Assembly (NCBI RefSeq): GCF_038050375.1
Contig: NZ_CP150886.1
Location: 4,691,318-4,755,317 of the forward strand
From: Okeanomitos corallinicola TIOX110
GTDB taxonomy: Bacteria > Cyanobacteriota > Cyanobacteriia > Cyanobacteriales > Nostocaceae
Reading direction: 5' to 3'
Length of the DNA: 64,000 nucleotides
The notes under the pieces were generated by a model. The model saw only the letters and a list, made by a program, of their open reading frames with translations, searched no databases and was not told the DNA's origin. Of this stretch, positions 45,379 through 54,139 are shown in pieces; within the stretch, counting starts at the first letter, position 1; the number at the start of each line of letters is the position of its first letter. The translations under genes and the position numbers were made by a program.

Positions 45379-46779
45379 CTAATCTCCTGTTTTAATTTCT
45401 ACAGGTAAACGAACTTGAAAACAAGTATTACCAGGAGAGGAATTAACCCTCACATCACCTTTATGTTTAGAAACTACTGTTCGATAAACAATATCTAAAC
45501 CTAAACCTTTACCTTGTCCGACGCTTTTAGTAGTAAAAAAGGGTTCAAAAATCCGACTTTGAATTTCCGTAGGTATTCCATGTCCATTATCAGCAATTTC
45601 TATTAAAACTATATCATTTTCACATTTAGTTCTAATAGTAATTTCCCCTTGATTACCAATCGCATCTATGGCATTATCAATTAAATTTGTCCACACTTGA
45701 TTTAACTCACTACCATAGGCGCTAATTCTCGGTAAATTACCATAATTTCTGTTAATAATTACCCCTTTGGGAAGTTTGTATTGCATCATTGTTAGGGTAC
45801 TTTCTAAGCCATCATGAACATTCACCTCTTGCACAGGGGCGCGATCCATGTAGGAATAGTCTTGTAATGCCTTCACAAGCTCCGATACACGGTTTGAACC
45901 TTCCTCCAGTTCAGAAAGTAACCCCAACCCGGCTAAAGTCGCTTCTAGCCAAGCTAAAATGTCTCCTAAAGATTCAGTAGGTACTTTTTGGGTAATTTTT
46001 TCTAAATCTTTTTCTTTCAGTCCAACGGAAACTAAAGTTGAGGCTAATTTCCAACCATCATTAACGTTATTATCGTCTAACCAATCTATTAAGTTATCTT
46101 CTAAATCACACTGTGCTAAAGGTGCAAGTTGAGTAGCTCTTTTTTGTCGTTCAATTACTTCTGTTTGTAAAGAGATTAAATATTCAACTTGTTCTTGATT
46201 AAATTGTTGTTGACTAAGTTGTAAAACCAAACTAGGTAATTGAGGAAATAACTTTTGTAATTCACCAATTCCCCTTCTAACTGCTGCCATGGGGTTATTC
46301 ATTTCGTGGGAAAGTCCAGCGGCCATTGTTCCCAAAGCTGCTAATTTTTCCCGTTGTTGGGACATAGATTGTAATTCCTGTACCCGCTGTGCCATTGTTT
46401 GTAAAATGGATGTTGTCACAGAAGGCATGGTGGCTAACATTTGCCAAAATTTATCTTTATCTAATTCCAAAATATGACAAGGTTGGACAGCTTTACCACA
46501 AGCCCAATAGGTGGTTTCTCCAGTTAAAATTGGCAATTCTCCAAAGAAGGTTTTTGCACCATAAGTTACTAAAACAATTTCTTGAGTACCGACGGGTTGG
46601 GTAATTTGTACCTCACCATCAATCATAATAAAAACTTGCTCGGCAGGATCACCTGTATGACGATGATAGTCACCTGGTTGCAGCCAAACTTCTTTTCCTT
46701 GTTCACATATCCACCGCAATTGGTCATCTGTGAGGGTGGAAAATAATTCTACTTGTTTTAAATCTTCTATGTTTAACAT
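45379..46779 (-). CDS. Histidine kinase with N-terminal cyclic-nucleotide-binding domain (copy 1)
   Basis: Paralogue of the next gene with the same order of parts in 466 residues. It has a cNMP-binding-like domain (about 10-130, TFFGELPILTGE), an H-box AGLSHEMNNPMAAVRRG, N-box NQVWTNLIDNAIDAIGN, and glycine-rich boxes DNGHGIPTEI and GQGKGLGLDI. The two copies share the segment GSELNQVWTNLIDNA and most of the ATP-binding domain. The central linker has diverged more. It probably forms homo- or heterodimers with the second kinase. Its likely partner is the receiver domain of the fused reductase upstream (47696-49360), inferred from the conserved neighbourhood. Confidence 0.85.
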   Translation of the reverse strand: MLNIEDLKQVELFSTLTDDQLRWICEQGKEVWLQPGDYHRHTGDPAEQVFIMIDGEVQITQPVGTQEIVLVTYGAKTFFGELPILTGETTYWACGKAVQPCHILELDKDKFWQMLATMPSVTTSILQTMAQRVQELQSMSQQREKLAALGTMAAGLSHEMNNPMAAVRRGIGELQKLFPQLPSLVLQLSQQQFNQEQVEYLISLQTEVIERQKRATQLAPLAQCDLEDNLIDWLDDNNVNDGWKLASTLVSVGLKEKDLEKITQKVPTESLGDILAWLEATLAGLGLLSELEEGSNRVSELVKALQDYSYMDRAPVQEVNVHDGLESTLTMMQYKLPKGVIINRNYGNLPRISAYGSELNQVWTNLIDNAIDAIGNQGEITIRTKCENDIVLIEIADNGHGIPTEIQSRIFEPFFTTKSVGQGKGLGLDIVYRTVVSKHKGDVRVNSSPGNTCFQVRLPVEIKTGD

Positions 46780-46787
46780 TTCAGTTA

Positions 46788-47216
46788 TCAGTTATCAGGA
46801 TGAGAGTTGTTCAACTCCTCAATTAATTGTTCAGGAGTGAGAATTTGCGGTGTAACTACAGGGAAATCTTGAGGGTTACCGGTAATGATTGCATCTAATT
46901 AATTAACTACCGCAGTCGAGTATTGAATGGCATCTTCAAAGTCTTTAAAATTGGTTGTGAAAGCCATTGTAATTACAGCTTGATTCACCGTAGCAATTTG
47001 ACAGAAAGTAAGTAATTGATTTAAGTAATTAAGCGTCCAATTTCGACCTCTAGCTTTACGGATAATATAATACAAATCGCTAACAGTGGAAGCTGAGATA
47101 TAACCTGCAATTTTTTCTTGTTCAATTAGCGATAAAACTTGTTCACTTGTATTCCAAAAAGGCTCTCTTTCAAGAGCATTATCAATAATGATATTGGTAT
47201 CAAGTAAGATTTTCAC
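46788..47216 (-). pseudogene. PIN-domain toxin truncated by a nonsense codon
   Basis: The N-terminal 105 codons (MKILLDTNIIIDNALEREPF ... DFEDAIQYSTAVVN) are a standard PIN domain with the first catalytic Asp in LLDTN and later acidic residues in FKDFEDAIQ. A TAA at 46899-46901 stops the frame. Reading through it continues cleanly as LDAIITGNPQDFPVVTPQI and LTPEQLIEEL to a stop at 46788, restoring the usual length of about 142 residues. A single C-to-T change (CAA to TAA) explains this. The truncated product loses the last strand and catalytic region, so the toxin is probably inactive. It overlaps the antitoxin gene by 4 bases. Confidence 0.75.
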
Positions 47217-47497
47217 AGGTTATGTTTCTCCTTTAAATATTCCCATTTAGCTTGTTCAGGATCAAAGTCTGCTGGAACGGGTGGAGCATTTTCAAATAAA
47301 CCATCAAATGCTTTTATCCTCGATTTTTTCCTTGGTGTTTCTGGCACTGGTTCACTTACTGGGGTTGTTGTATTATCGAGATTTTCTGTAGCTGGCCAGA
47401 CTACAATTTCTACATTTCCAGGTGGTAAATTCAGGGGTTCGGTAATTACCAAGTTTCCAGATGAATCAATTTTTCCTTTGAGTTTGTATGCTTGCAT
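47213..47497 (-). CDS. Antitoxin-like protein of a PIN toxin pair
   Basis: A 94-residue protein coupled (ATGA overlap) to the PIN gene downstream, in the usual antitoxin-first order. The N-terminus (YKLKGKIDSSGNLVITEPLN) resembles a short beta-rich dimerisation element. The C-terminus (FDGLFENAPPVPADFDPEQA) resembles toxin-binding tails of VapB-like proteins. I do not place it in a named family. Because its toxin is truncated, it may now be a leftover or may neutralise a related toxin elsewhere. Confidence 0.6.
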   Translation of the reverse strand: MQAYKLKGKIDSSGNLVITEPLNLPPGNVEIVVWPATENLDNTTTPVSEPVPETPRKKSRIKAFDGLFENAPPVPADFDPEQAKWEYLKEKHNL

Positions 47498-47616
47498 GAT
47501 GTTTTTGATGAGATAATATTTTTATATTATGAGAAGTAATATTAAATGGATGATAAATCTATTCCTCAACATTGCAAAAAGTATGAACTTTAAAACTCAA
47601 AAAATTCAAACTTACT

Positions 47617-47641
47617 CTCTGCGACTCTGCGCCTCTGCGGG
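47617..47641. repeat. CTCTGCG-type short repeats
   Basis: Three imperfect CTCTGCG units lie just downstream of the fused reductase gene. The same motif appears at 49861-49885, inside the photolyase gene. They look like dispersed short repeats. Confidence 0.6.
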
Positions 47642-47695
47642 CAATAAAATCATAGTCTTAATTTAGGTATGGGGCATTATTACCCCATTACCTTC

Positions 47696-49360
47696 CTAAA
47701 CTACCTTTGCCAAATACTGATGCACAAAACTCACACAAATTGAACCTTCACCAACTCCTGACGCTACCCGCTTCACAGAACCATGATGGACATCACCCAC
47801 TGCAAAGATACCAGGAACACTGGTTTCTAGGAGGTAAGGTTGTCTATCTTCATGCCATCCTTTGGGGCGTTTACCATCTTTAAATAGGTCTGGTCCAGTG
47901 AGAACAAAGCCTCTTTCATCCCGTTCAACTATTCCTTCTAACCAGTCAGTGTGGGGAACTGCACCGATGAAAATAAATAGGGAGTTAGCAGCAACGATTT
48001 CCTGTTCACCAGTAACACTGTTGAGGAGATTTAAGGCTTCTAAGCTATCTTCCCCTTTGGCTTCAACCACACTGGTATTGAGTTCAACAATGATGTTTTC
48101 TGTAGCACTAATCTGATCAACTAGATACTGGGACATCCCCTTAGCTAAATCGTTGCCGCGAACTAACATATGCACTTCTTTAGCATATTTACTAAAGTGC
48201 ATGGCTGCTTGTCCGGCAGAGTTTGCACCACCAACGATGTAAACCTGTTCGTTGCTACATTCCATTGCTTCGGTCATCGCTGCACCATAGTAAACTCCGC
48301 GACCAGTGAGTTTTTCTATACCGGGTACGTTCAAACGTCGCCAAGATACCCCCATTGCTAACATCAAAGCATGACAGGCAATTTCTGTACCATCTTTGAG
48401 AATGGCGTAACGATAATTACCTTCAATGCGAACACCAGCAACTTCTTGGGGTGTGAGAATTTCTACACCAAAGCGTTTGGCTTGAGTCACACCACGTCTA
48501 GCTAAATCTGCACCGCTCAGACCGACGGGAAATCCGAGATAGTTTTCAATTCTGGAGCTTGTACCGGCTTGACCTCCGGGGGCTTCTCGTTCGATCATCA
48601 CGGTATTTAGCCCTTCTGAAGCACCATAAACGGCGGCGGCTAAACCCGCGGGTCCACCTCCAACAATGGCTAGGTCATAAAATGGTTGTTTGGCTTGGGT
48701 TTGCAGTCCGATTTTGTCGGCGATTTGGATGTTAGTCGGTTGGATTAAACGCTCTCCATCTTCGAGGATAACTAGAGGTAGTTTGTCTTTATCTTTACCA
48801 CTGTAGTTAAGTAAATCACGTCCCTCTTGATCTCGTTCTATGTCCAACCATTGATAGGGTACGTGATTTCGAGCAAGGAAATCTTTGATGTTGTGGGAGT
48901 CGGGAGACCATCTATTACCAATAACGCGGATACCTTCAAAGGGCGGGTGATAGTTGGCTAACCAGTCGTCTAAAAGGTCATTGAGGATGGGATATAGTTT
49001 TTCTTCTGGGGGATCCCAAGGTTTTGTTAAGTAGTAGTTGATACTGGTTTTGTTGATGGCGGCGATCGCCGCATCGGTATCAGCATAAGCTGTTAATAAT
49101 GCCCTTTTCGCCTCCGGGAAAATTTCCAATGCTTCCTGTAAAAATTCTACCCCTGTCATTTGCGGCATTCTTTGATCCGCTAAAAATAGGGCTACGGTTT
49201 CATTTCTTAACTTTAATTCTTTAATGGCTTCTAATGCTTTTGCCCCTGAGTCAGCGCGTAAAATACGGAAGCGATCGCCATATTCCTTACGTAAATCACG
49301 AGCGATCGCCTGTAATACTTGCGGATCATCATCCACAGTTAAAATCATTGGTTTAGCCAT
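47696..49360 (-). CDS. Fused response regulator / thioredoxin-reductase-like FAD oxidoreductase
   Basis: A 554-residue fusion. Residues 1-130 are a CheY-like receiver (phospho-Asp in FLADQRMP, Thr in LLTAYADTD, Lys in YLTKPWDPP). Residues 145-215 are a thioredoxin/glutaredoxin-like insert without a CxxC. The remainder is a thioredoxin-reductase-like FAD/NAD(P) module with GGGPAGLAAAVYGASEG, a second dinucleotide motif in VYIVGGANSAGQAA, and ATGD-like FAVGDVHHG. The redox CxxC of true thioredoxin reductases is missing (ACHALMLAMG). I chose the ATG at 49360, with GAGGAA upstream, over a TTG at 49384. The two cNMP-domain kinases downstream are the probable phosphodonors. The redox substrate is unknown. 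Confidence 0.87.
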   Translation of the reverse strand: MAKPMILTVDDDPQVLQAIARDLRKEYGDRFRILRADSGAKALEAIKELKLRNETVALFLADQRMPQMTGVEFLQEALEIFPEAKRALLTAYADTDAAIAAINKTSINYYLTKPWDPPEEKLYPILNDLLDDWLANYHPPFEGIRVIGNRWSPDSHNIKDFLARNHVPYQWLDIERDQEGRDLLNYSGKDKDKLPLVILEDGERLIQPTNIQIADKIGLQTQAKQPFYDLAIVGGGPAGLAAAVYGASEGLNTVMIEREAPGGQAGTSSRIENYLGFPVGLSGADLARRGVTQAKRFGVEILTPQEVAGVRIEGNYRYAILKDGTEIACHALMLAMGVSWRRLNVPGIEKLTGRGVYYGAAMTEAMECSNEQVYIVGGANSAGQAAMHFSKYAKEVHMLVRGNDLAKGMSQYLVDQISATENIIVELNTSVVEAKGEDSLEALNLLNSVTGEQEIVAANSLFIFIGAVPHTDWLEGIVERDERGFVLTGPDLFKDGKRPKGWHEDRQPYLLETSVPGIFAVGDVHHGSVKRVASGVGEGSICVSFVHQYLAKVV

Positions 49361-49405
49361 AATTTTTTCCTCTGTTGTTGTCAATTATTGGAAATAAAAC
49401 TTCAC

Positions 49406-49801
49406 TTACTTAAATTTTCTTTCAGCGCAACCTTCAAAAACTTGATTACCCATAATTAAAGTAGCAGAATAAGGGTATTTTTTATCAGACATTGTATCAC
49501 TACAATTCTCAACCTTATTTAAAATTAATATATTGTTTCCCTTGCCTCTAAGTTGATATACTCGCACTTTATTAACAGGTCTTCCTTGTGCTGATAATGG
49601 CGCAGAATAGGGGAAAATTTGATTTTGTTTTCCTAATGCTTTATGGACAATTGATTTTTTTGTCACTTGAATATTCCAAAAAGGCTCATTACCAACCACA
49701 TTAAATTCCTCAATTTTAGATGATTGGGCAAAACTCTGATTAGATACAAAAGCAGTTGCAGTAATTCCGAAAATTGCGAGAGCAGAAATTATATTTTTCA
49801 T
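49406..49801 (-). CDS. Secreted small protein, COG3650-like
   Basis: A 131-residue protein with a signal peptide (ALAIFGITATAFVSNQSFAQ, cleavage near residue 26). It has a beta-rich mature part containing GNEPFWNIQV and, near the end, ENCSDTMSDKKYPYSATLIM and FEGCAERK. The NEPFW and C-DxMSD...GCA pattern resembles COG3650-type periplasmic proteins, a family without a known enzymatic role. The two Cys residues may form a disulphide. It sits between the fused reductase and the photolyase on the same strand. The family link is from recalled motifs. Confidence 0.6.
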   Translation of the reverse strand: MKNIISALAIFGITATAFVSNQSFAQSSKIEEFNVVGNEPFWNIQVTKKSIVHKALGKQNQIFPYSAPLSAQGRPVNKVRVYQLRGKGNNILILNKVENCSDTMSDKKYPYSATLIMGNQVFEGCAERKFK

Positions 49802-49853
49802 AATTTTGATATTTTTGATTTACTACTCGCAAAGAAACAAAGAGAAAAGATAA

Positions 49854-51386
49854 TTATTCCTCTGCGTTCTCTGCGTCTCTGCGGTTCGTTTCTCTTTCAT
49901 GCCAACTCTCAGCTTGTTGACAAATAGATTCTAACTCAGCAGCAGACATCTTATCTAAATTCCTCAAAATAAAACTCATTCTGCCTTGTTTTTGTAACTT
50001 CTCCCGATGTTGATATAAAAAATGCCAATAAAAAAAGTTGAATGGACAAGCATTATCAGCAATTTTTTCCTTATGATTATAAACACAACCTTTACAATAA
50101 TCACTCATTTTATTAATATAATTAGCAGAAGCACCATAGGGTTTAGAAGCCAAAATTCCCCCATCAGCAAATAAACCCATACCAATCACATTAGTTTGCA
50201 TTACCCAGTCATAAGCATCAATAAAAACCGCATGAAACCAATTTTCAACTTCTTGGGGTGAAAGTCCAGCAATTAACGCAAAGTTACTCAATACCATCAA
50301 TCTTTGGATATGATGAGCATAACCAGTATTTTCTATCTGCTGGAAAATTTGTTTTAAACAATTCATATTAGTTTTACCAGTCCAGAAAAATTCCGGTAAA
50401 GGTTGGGTATGATTAAAGTAATTTAAGTCCTGATATTCTTCCTCTACAAAATGATAAACTCCATACATATATTCTCGCCAACCCAACACTTGACGGATAA
50501 AACCCTCTACACTATTTAAAGGTAATTGATGTTGATAAAATGCTGTTTCTGCGGCGGTAATTACTTCTAAAGGTTGCAATAAACCCAGATTCAAATAAGG
50601 AGAAAGTAAAGCGTGCCACATGGTATCTTCTCCTGTCACCATCGCATCTTGGTATGTGCCAAAATTCGGTAAACGATATTGAATAAACCATTCTAATACT
50701 TCTAATGCTTGTTGACGATTTACACCCCATAAAAAAGGTTCTACTTTTCCATAGGTTGCACAAGATAAGGATTTTACTTTATTAATTACTGTTGTGGTAA
50801 TTTCATCTGTTTGAAACCATTTTGCAGCAGGTGTATTTAATTTACCTTTGGGTGGTTTACGATTTTCTTGATCAAAATTCCATTTACCACCCACTGGTTT
50901 ATCATCATCCATTAAAATAGCAAATTTGCGTCTTCCCTGGCGATAAAAATCTTCCATTAATAGACGCTTTCTAGTTTTTGCCCAATCAGAAAATTCCTCT
51001 CGAATCCATAAAAATTGATTGTTAGAAATCAGGGTAATTTTACAGTTCAATTTTAAATTTTTAATGACTTGTAAAAATGGTTTATCATTGGGTGTCATCA
51101 CCCGCAATTCAGTAATTTTATTTTCTCTAACCCATGTTTCTAAACAAATGCTAAAATCATCACATTCTTGATAAGTTACTGCATATTCTTTTTGTTTTAA
51201 TTCTGCGGCAAAATGACGCATCGCAGACCAAACTAACACCAGCTTTTGTTGATGATAGGGTCTAACTTGAACATGATTTAGTGATTCAATGAAAATTACA
51301 GGTAAGTTTTTAATATTTGCACAACTTTGTAAAGCCGCTTGTTGTTCCCAAAGTTGATCCCCTAGAACCCAAACACCAACTGACAT
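49854..51386 (-). CDS. Cryptochrome/photolyase-related protein, FeS (PhrB) type
   Basis: A 510-residue flavoprotein of the FeS bacterial cryptochrome/(6-4) photolyase branch, expected to repair UV photoproducts or sense light. The N-terminal half (LGDQLWEQ) is the Rossmann-like photolyase-related domain. The C-terminal half binds FAD (GYAHHIQRLMVLSNFALIAG, WVMQTNVIGMGLFADGG). Three of the cluster Cys lie in YCKGC and NACPF, and the fourth is probably the upstream Cys in SLSCATYG. The last 16 or so residues (RETNRRDAENAEE) are encoded by a short repeat, so the natural C-terminus has been extended by repeat insertion. The length without it fits the family. Confidence 0.88.
   Translation of the reverse strand: MSVGVWVLGDQLWEQQAALQSCANIKNLPVIFIESLNHVQVRPYHQQKLVLVWSAMRHFAAELKQKEYAVTYQECDDFSICLETWVRENKITELRVMTPNDKPFLQVIKNLKLNCKITLISNNQFLWIREEFSDWAKTRKRLLMEDFYRQGRRKFAILMDDDKPVGGKWNFDQENRKPPKGKLNTPAAKWFQTDEITTTVINKVKSLSCATYGKVEPFLWGVNRQQALEVLEWFIQYRLPNFGTYQDAMVTGEDTMWHALLSPYLNLGLLQPLEVITAAETAFYQHQLPLNSVEGFIRQVLGWREYMYGVYHFVEEEYQDLNYFNHTQPLPEFFWTGKTNMNCLKQIFQQIENTGYAHHIQRLMVLSNFALIAGLSPQEVENWFHAVFIDAYDWVMQTNVIGMGLFADGGILASKPYGASANYINKMSDYCKGCVYNHKEKIADNACPFNFFYWHFLYQHREKLQKQGRMSFILRNLDKMSAAELESICQQAESWHERETNRRDAENAEE
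49861..49885. repeat. CTCTGCG-type repeat encoding the photolyase tail
   Basis: Imperfect repeats of TCTGCGT/CTCTGCG (compare 47617-47641) that form the last codons of the photolyase gene and its stop region. Dispersed short repeat, here translated in frame. Confidence 0.65.
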
Positions 51387-51414
51387 TTTATTTTAATTTC
51401 CTGATACTAAATAC

Positions 51415-52338
51415 CTAAATTATACTATCTTGCTGATTAACAAACAATCTCAAAATAGATAAAACTAACATAATTAGAAATAAAGCTAAACCAATTGTAC
51501 AGGCATAACTTAATTCTAAATTACTAAATGCTTGTTCATACAAATAATAAACAATAGTTTTAGAACTGTTCAGGGGACCGCCTCCTGTCATTACATAAAC
51601 TTCTTCAAATACTTTTGTGGCAGAAATTGCGGAAATTACGCCAACTAAAGCTAAATAAGGACGCATTAAAGGAATGGTAATATCTAAATGTTTTCTAATA
51701 CCATCAGAACCATCTATTGATGCAGCTTCATAAACATCAGCAGGGATAGATTGTAAACCAGCTAAATAAATTACCATGTAATAACCTAAACCTTTCCAAA
51801 TAGTTACGGCCATCACACTTGCTAGAGAAATTGGCACAATTCCTAAGATTTTATCGGGACTGGTTAACCAAGGAATACCATCAGGAAATAAACCAATAGT
51901 TTTTAAAAATTGATTTAATAAACCATTTTCTGCATATAACCATTTCCAAGCTATTCCTGCAACTACCATTGAAATAACCACTGGGGTATAGTATGCAGTT
52001 CTAAACCAGTTCATTCCCCGTAATTTTTGATTAACTAAAATAGCTAAAATCAGGGGAGTAATGACTAAAATGGGGACAACAAACAATAAATAAAGAAAGG
52101 TGTTTTCTAGAGTTTGCCAAAAAACTTTATCTTTCCATAGTTTGACAAAGTTAGCAAAGCCTATCCATTTAGGAGTTTCGTCTATAAATTCATAGTTGGT
52201 GAAGCTGAGGTAGAAGGTTTGCAGTGCAGGCCAGAAGACTGTCAGGAATAGTATTAATAAGGCGGGAAGTAGGAATAGGTAAGGGGTGAGTTTTTGTTGG
52301 ATGAGAGGCCAGTTTTTGGATTTTAGTTGATTTAGCAT
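51415..52338 (-). CDS. Sugar ABC transporter permease, MalF/UgpA type
   Basis: Inner-membrane permease of a carbohydrate (CUT1-type) ABC importer. The 307 residues form six helices, and the EAA loop is YEAASIDGSDGIRKHLDITI (about residues 212-231). The start is taken at the ATG at 52338; a TTG two codons upstream also exists. No second permease, binding protein or ATPase is in the window. CUT1 systems are often scattered in cyanobacteria, so it is probably part of a complete importer elsewhere. The substrate is not determinable, with sugars or glycerol-3-phosphate as family options. Confidence 0.88.
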   Translation of the reverse strand: MLNQLKSKNWPLIQQKLTPYLFLLPALLILFLTVFWPALQTFYLSFTNYEFIDETPKWIGFANFVKLWKDKVFWQTLENTFLYLLFVVPILVITPLILAILVNQKLRGMNWFRTAYYTPVVISMVVAGIAWKWLYAENGLLNQFLKTIGLFPDGIPWLTSPDKILGIVPISLASVMAVTIWKGLGYYMVIYLAGLQSIPADVYEAASIDGSDGIRKHLDITIPLMRPYLALVGVISAISATKVFEEVYVMTGGGPLNSSKTIVYYLYEQAFSNLELSYACTIGLALFLIMLVLSILRLFVNQQDSII

Positions 52339-52373
52339 ATTCAATAGGTTTTTTAGAAATTATTAGTATTTAA

Positions 52374-52778
52374 TCAAGGATTAATCACACTAATAATTCT
52401 TAAGTTTGGGATATTTTGGAAATCGCTGGGATTATGTGTAACTAATGGTAATGTATGTCTAATAGCAGTTGCAGCAATCCACCCATCTTGTGAAGCTATC
52501 GTAGTTCCTGCTGCTCTTTGCTGGGCGCGAATTGTTCCCCAAATACGACAAGTTTCAACATCTACGGGAATTACCAAGTAACTTGCCAATATCGCTTCTA
52601 ATTGAGTTAACCGTCTTTCACCCCATTGTTTAATAGCTGCCCATTCATATAATTCTGCTACAGTGATAAATGAAATAGCGAGACGATTTCCTTGCAAGAT
52701 TGGAGCATATTCTCCAGCACGAGTATCACCTTTGAACAAATAAGATACTACATTTGTATCAAGTAATAAAATACTCAT
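52374..52778 (-). CDS. PIN-domain toxin (VapC/FitB-like)
   Basis: A 134-residue ribonuclease-type toxin with an intact PIN active site: LLDTNVVSYL (first Asp), TVAELYEWA (Glu), SQDGWIAATA (Asp) and THNPSDF (late acidic residue). It is coupled to the antitoxin gene by a 4-base overlap, the classic toxin-antitoxin order. Unlike the PIN genes at 41212 and 46788 it appears functional. The target is probably tRNA or other structured RNA, which is family knowledge only. Confidence 0.88.
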   Translation of the reverse strand: MSILLLDTNVVSYLFKGDTRAGEYAPILQGNRLAISFITVAELYEWAAIKQWGERRLTQLEAILASYLVIPVDVETCRIWGTIRAQQRAAGTTIASQDGWIAATAIRHTLPLVTHNPSDFQNIPNLRIISVINP

Positions 52779-53077
52779 GATTGTCTTGTTCTGTCAATTT
52801 GTCTGCTATTTGTAATAAATTTTTCAAATTCATCCGTTGATTCAGCTTCTGTCCAAAAACCAACAGTTAGGGATTTAATATCAGTAATAACGGGGTTTGA
52901 TTGTTGTTGAAGTAACTCATCTAAAGATTGGTTTTCCCAAAAAGTAGCCTGTAATGCTTCAAGTTGATCACTCTGTTGTAAATCAAGTAAAATAACTTGG
53001 AGTAACTGAAGCTTGTCATTAACTGGCAAAGAACGTACTGCATCAATAGCTTTTTGTAGAGATTTAGTTGTGATCAT
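52775..53077 (-). CDS. Antitoxin of the PIN toxin pair
   Basis: A 100-residue protein directly upstream of, and overlapping, the intact PIN toxin gene. The N-terminal part (KSLQKAIDAVRSLPVNDKLQ) is helical and resembles antitoxin DNA-binding/dimerisation regions. The polar C-terminus (TDEFEKFITNSRQIDRTRQS) would wrap the toxin. No named family is recognised beyond a VapB-like role by position. Autoregulation of the pair is expected but no operator is evident. Confidence 0.7.
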   Translation of the reverse strand: MITTKSLQKAIDAVRSLPVNDKLQLLQVILLDLQQSDQLEALQATFWENQSLDELLQQQSNPVITDIKSLTVGFWTEAESTDEFEKFITNSRQIDRTRQS

Positions 53078-53271
53078 TTATTAGCCTAATTTTTTGTGTG
53101 AAATTAATCTTAATTATACACTTTCAGTTAAGGTTATCTCATTTACTATTAGTAAATGTAGGTTTGAGGATGTTTTAATTATATCTATTTTAAATAATTA
53201 ATTGTTTCTAGATATTTGTTAATTTTAGCTCTAAACCATCTGATAATTCTAAAAATTAAATTATTTATAAT

Positions 53272-54042
53272 TTACCTTTTGTGTTGAGATAGAATACTTA
53301 AAAATTCTTCAACAACTGATCTTGGATTGTTATAACATTTTTCCGCAGGATAGTGTTCAATACAGAGAATTCCTGATTTTTTAAACCAAGCATCTTTTTC
53401 TTTATCCTTTTCATATCTATCTGAATGAAACGAAACCTCTAATATTCCAAATGTACCATCTAGACAAACTAAAAAATCTACTTCTCTATGGTCTTCATAA
53501 ATGTTACCGGTTTCATGTCTTACAGCTAGAGGTAGAGGAAAAAACAATACACCTTTAGCTTCTAACTCTTGTGCAATTCTAATTTCAGACTTTGAAGCAA
53601 ATTTGATCTCATTATAAAATATAGGATCTTTAGCCTTTCGTGTGAATACTTTTTCTGTAATTAGTCCTTGGTTTAAATCCTTGGATTTAGCAATTAAGAA
53701 TTTGATAGTTTTCTGCCAATTTTCTTCTACTTCCAACAGTTTTACTCTGTAATAAATAGGAAAATCCTTCATATCATGCCAAACATGACCATCCGCAATA
53801 AAGATAAAATAATTTCTCAAATTTGTTTTAATTTCCTGATTATTTTCGATTAATAATCTGAGATGTAGAGGTAAATATACTATTAGACCTGAATCATAAT
53901 TGCGCCCATTATATTCATCCCAATCAAAATCAAATTCTAATTTTGCATCAACGATAATAGATGCACAGTCTCTATGATCATCATTGATTAATGCTTGAAG
54001 CCAAGTTCGATGTAATTGTTCTAATATCTCTGAATCTGACAT
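53272..54042 (-). CDS. Uncharacterised protein with PD-(D/E)XK-like C-terminal half
   Basis: A 256-residue soluble protein I do not recognise. The second half has the outline of a restriction-endonuclease-like fold: a helix with an acidic residue (KSEIRIAQELEAKG), a strand with Asp (REVDFLVCLDG), a strand with Glu (GILEVSFHSDRYEKD) and a helix/strand KDAWFKKSGILCIEHY. The Lys expected two residues after the Glu is Ser (EVS), though Lys residues follow nearby, so it may be inactive or use a displaced Lys. The N-terminal half is alpha/beta with no motif. It lies convergent-free upstream of the psaB terminator. A nuclease role is tentative. Confidence 0.5.
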   Translation of the reverse strand: MSDSEILEQLHRTWLQALINDDHRDCASIIVDAKLEFDFDWDEYNGRNYDSGLIVYLPLHLRLLIENNQEIKTNLRNYFIFIADGHVWHDMKDFPIYYRVKLLEVEENWQKTIKFLIAKSKDLNQGLITEKVFTRKAKDPIFYNEIKFASKSEIRIAQELEAKGVLFFPLPLAVRHETGNIYEDHREVDFLVCLDGTFGILEVSFHSDRYEKDKEKDAWFKKSGILCIEHYPAEKCYNNPRSVVEEFLSILSQHKR

Positions 54043-54077
54043 AAATTATAACTTTCACATACTGATAAATCATTATA

Positions 54078-54112
54078 TAAAAAACCCCCCACCTTGCGGC
54101 AGGGGATTTTTT
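54078..54112 (-). terminator. Terminator downstream of psaB
   Basis: On the minus strand AAAAAATCCCC pairs with GGGGGGTTTTTT around a CCGCAAGG tetraloop stem. It gives a G+C hairpin followed by six Ts, 28 bases after the psaB stop. It is a good intrinsic terminator for the psaAB transcript and shields the gene at 53272. Confidence 0.8.
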
Positions 54113-54139
54113 AATTACCTACAAACCAGTAGTCAGAAA

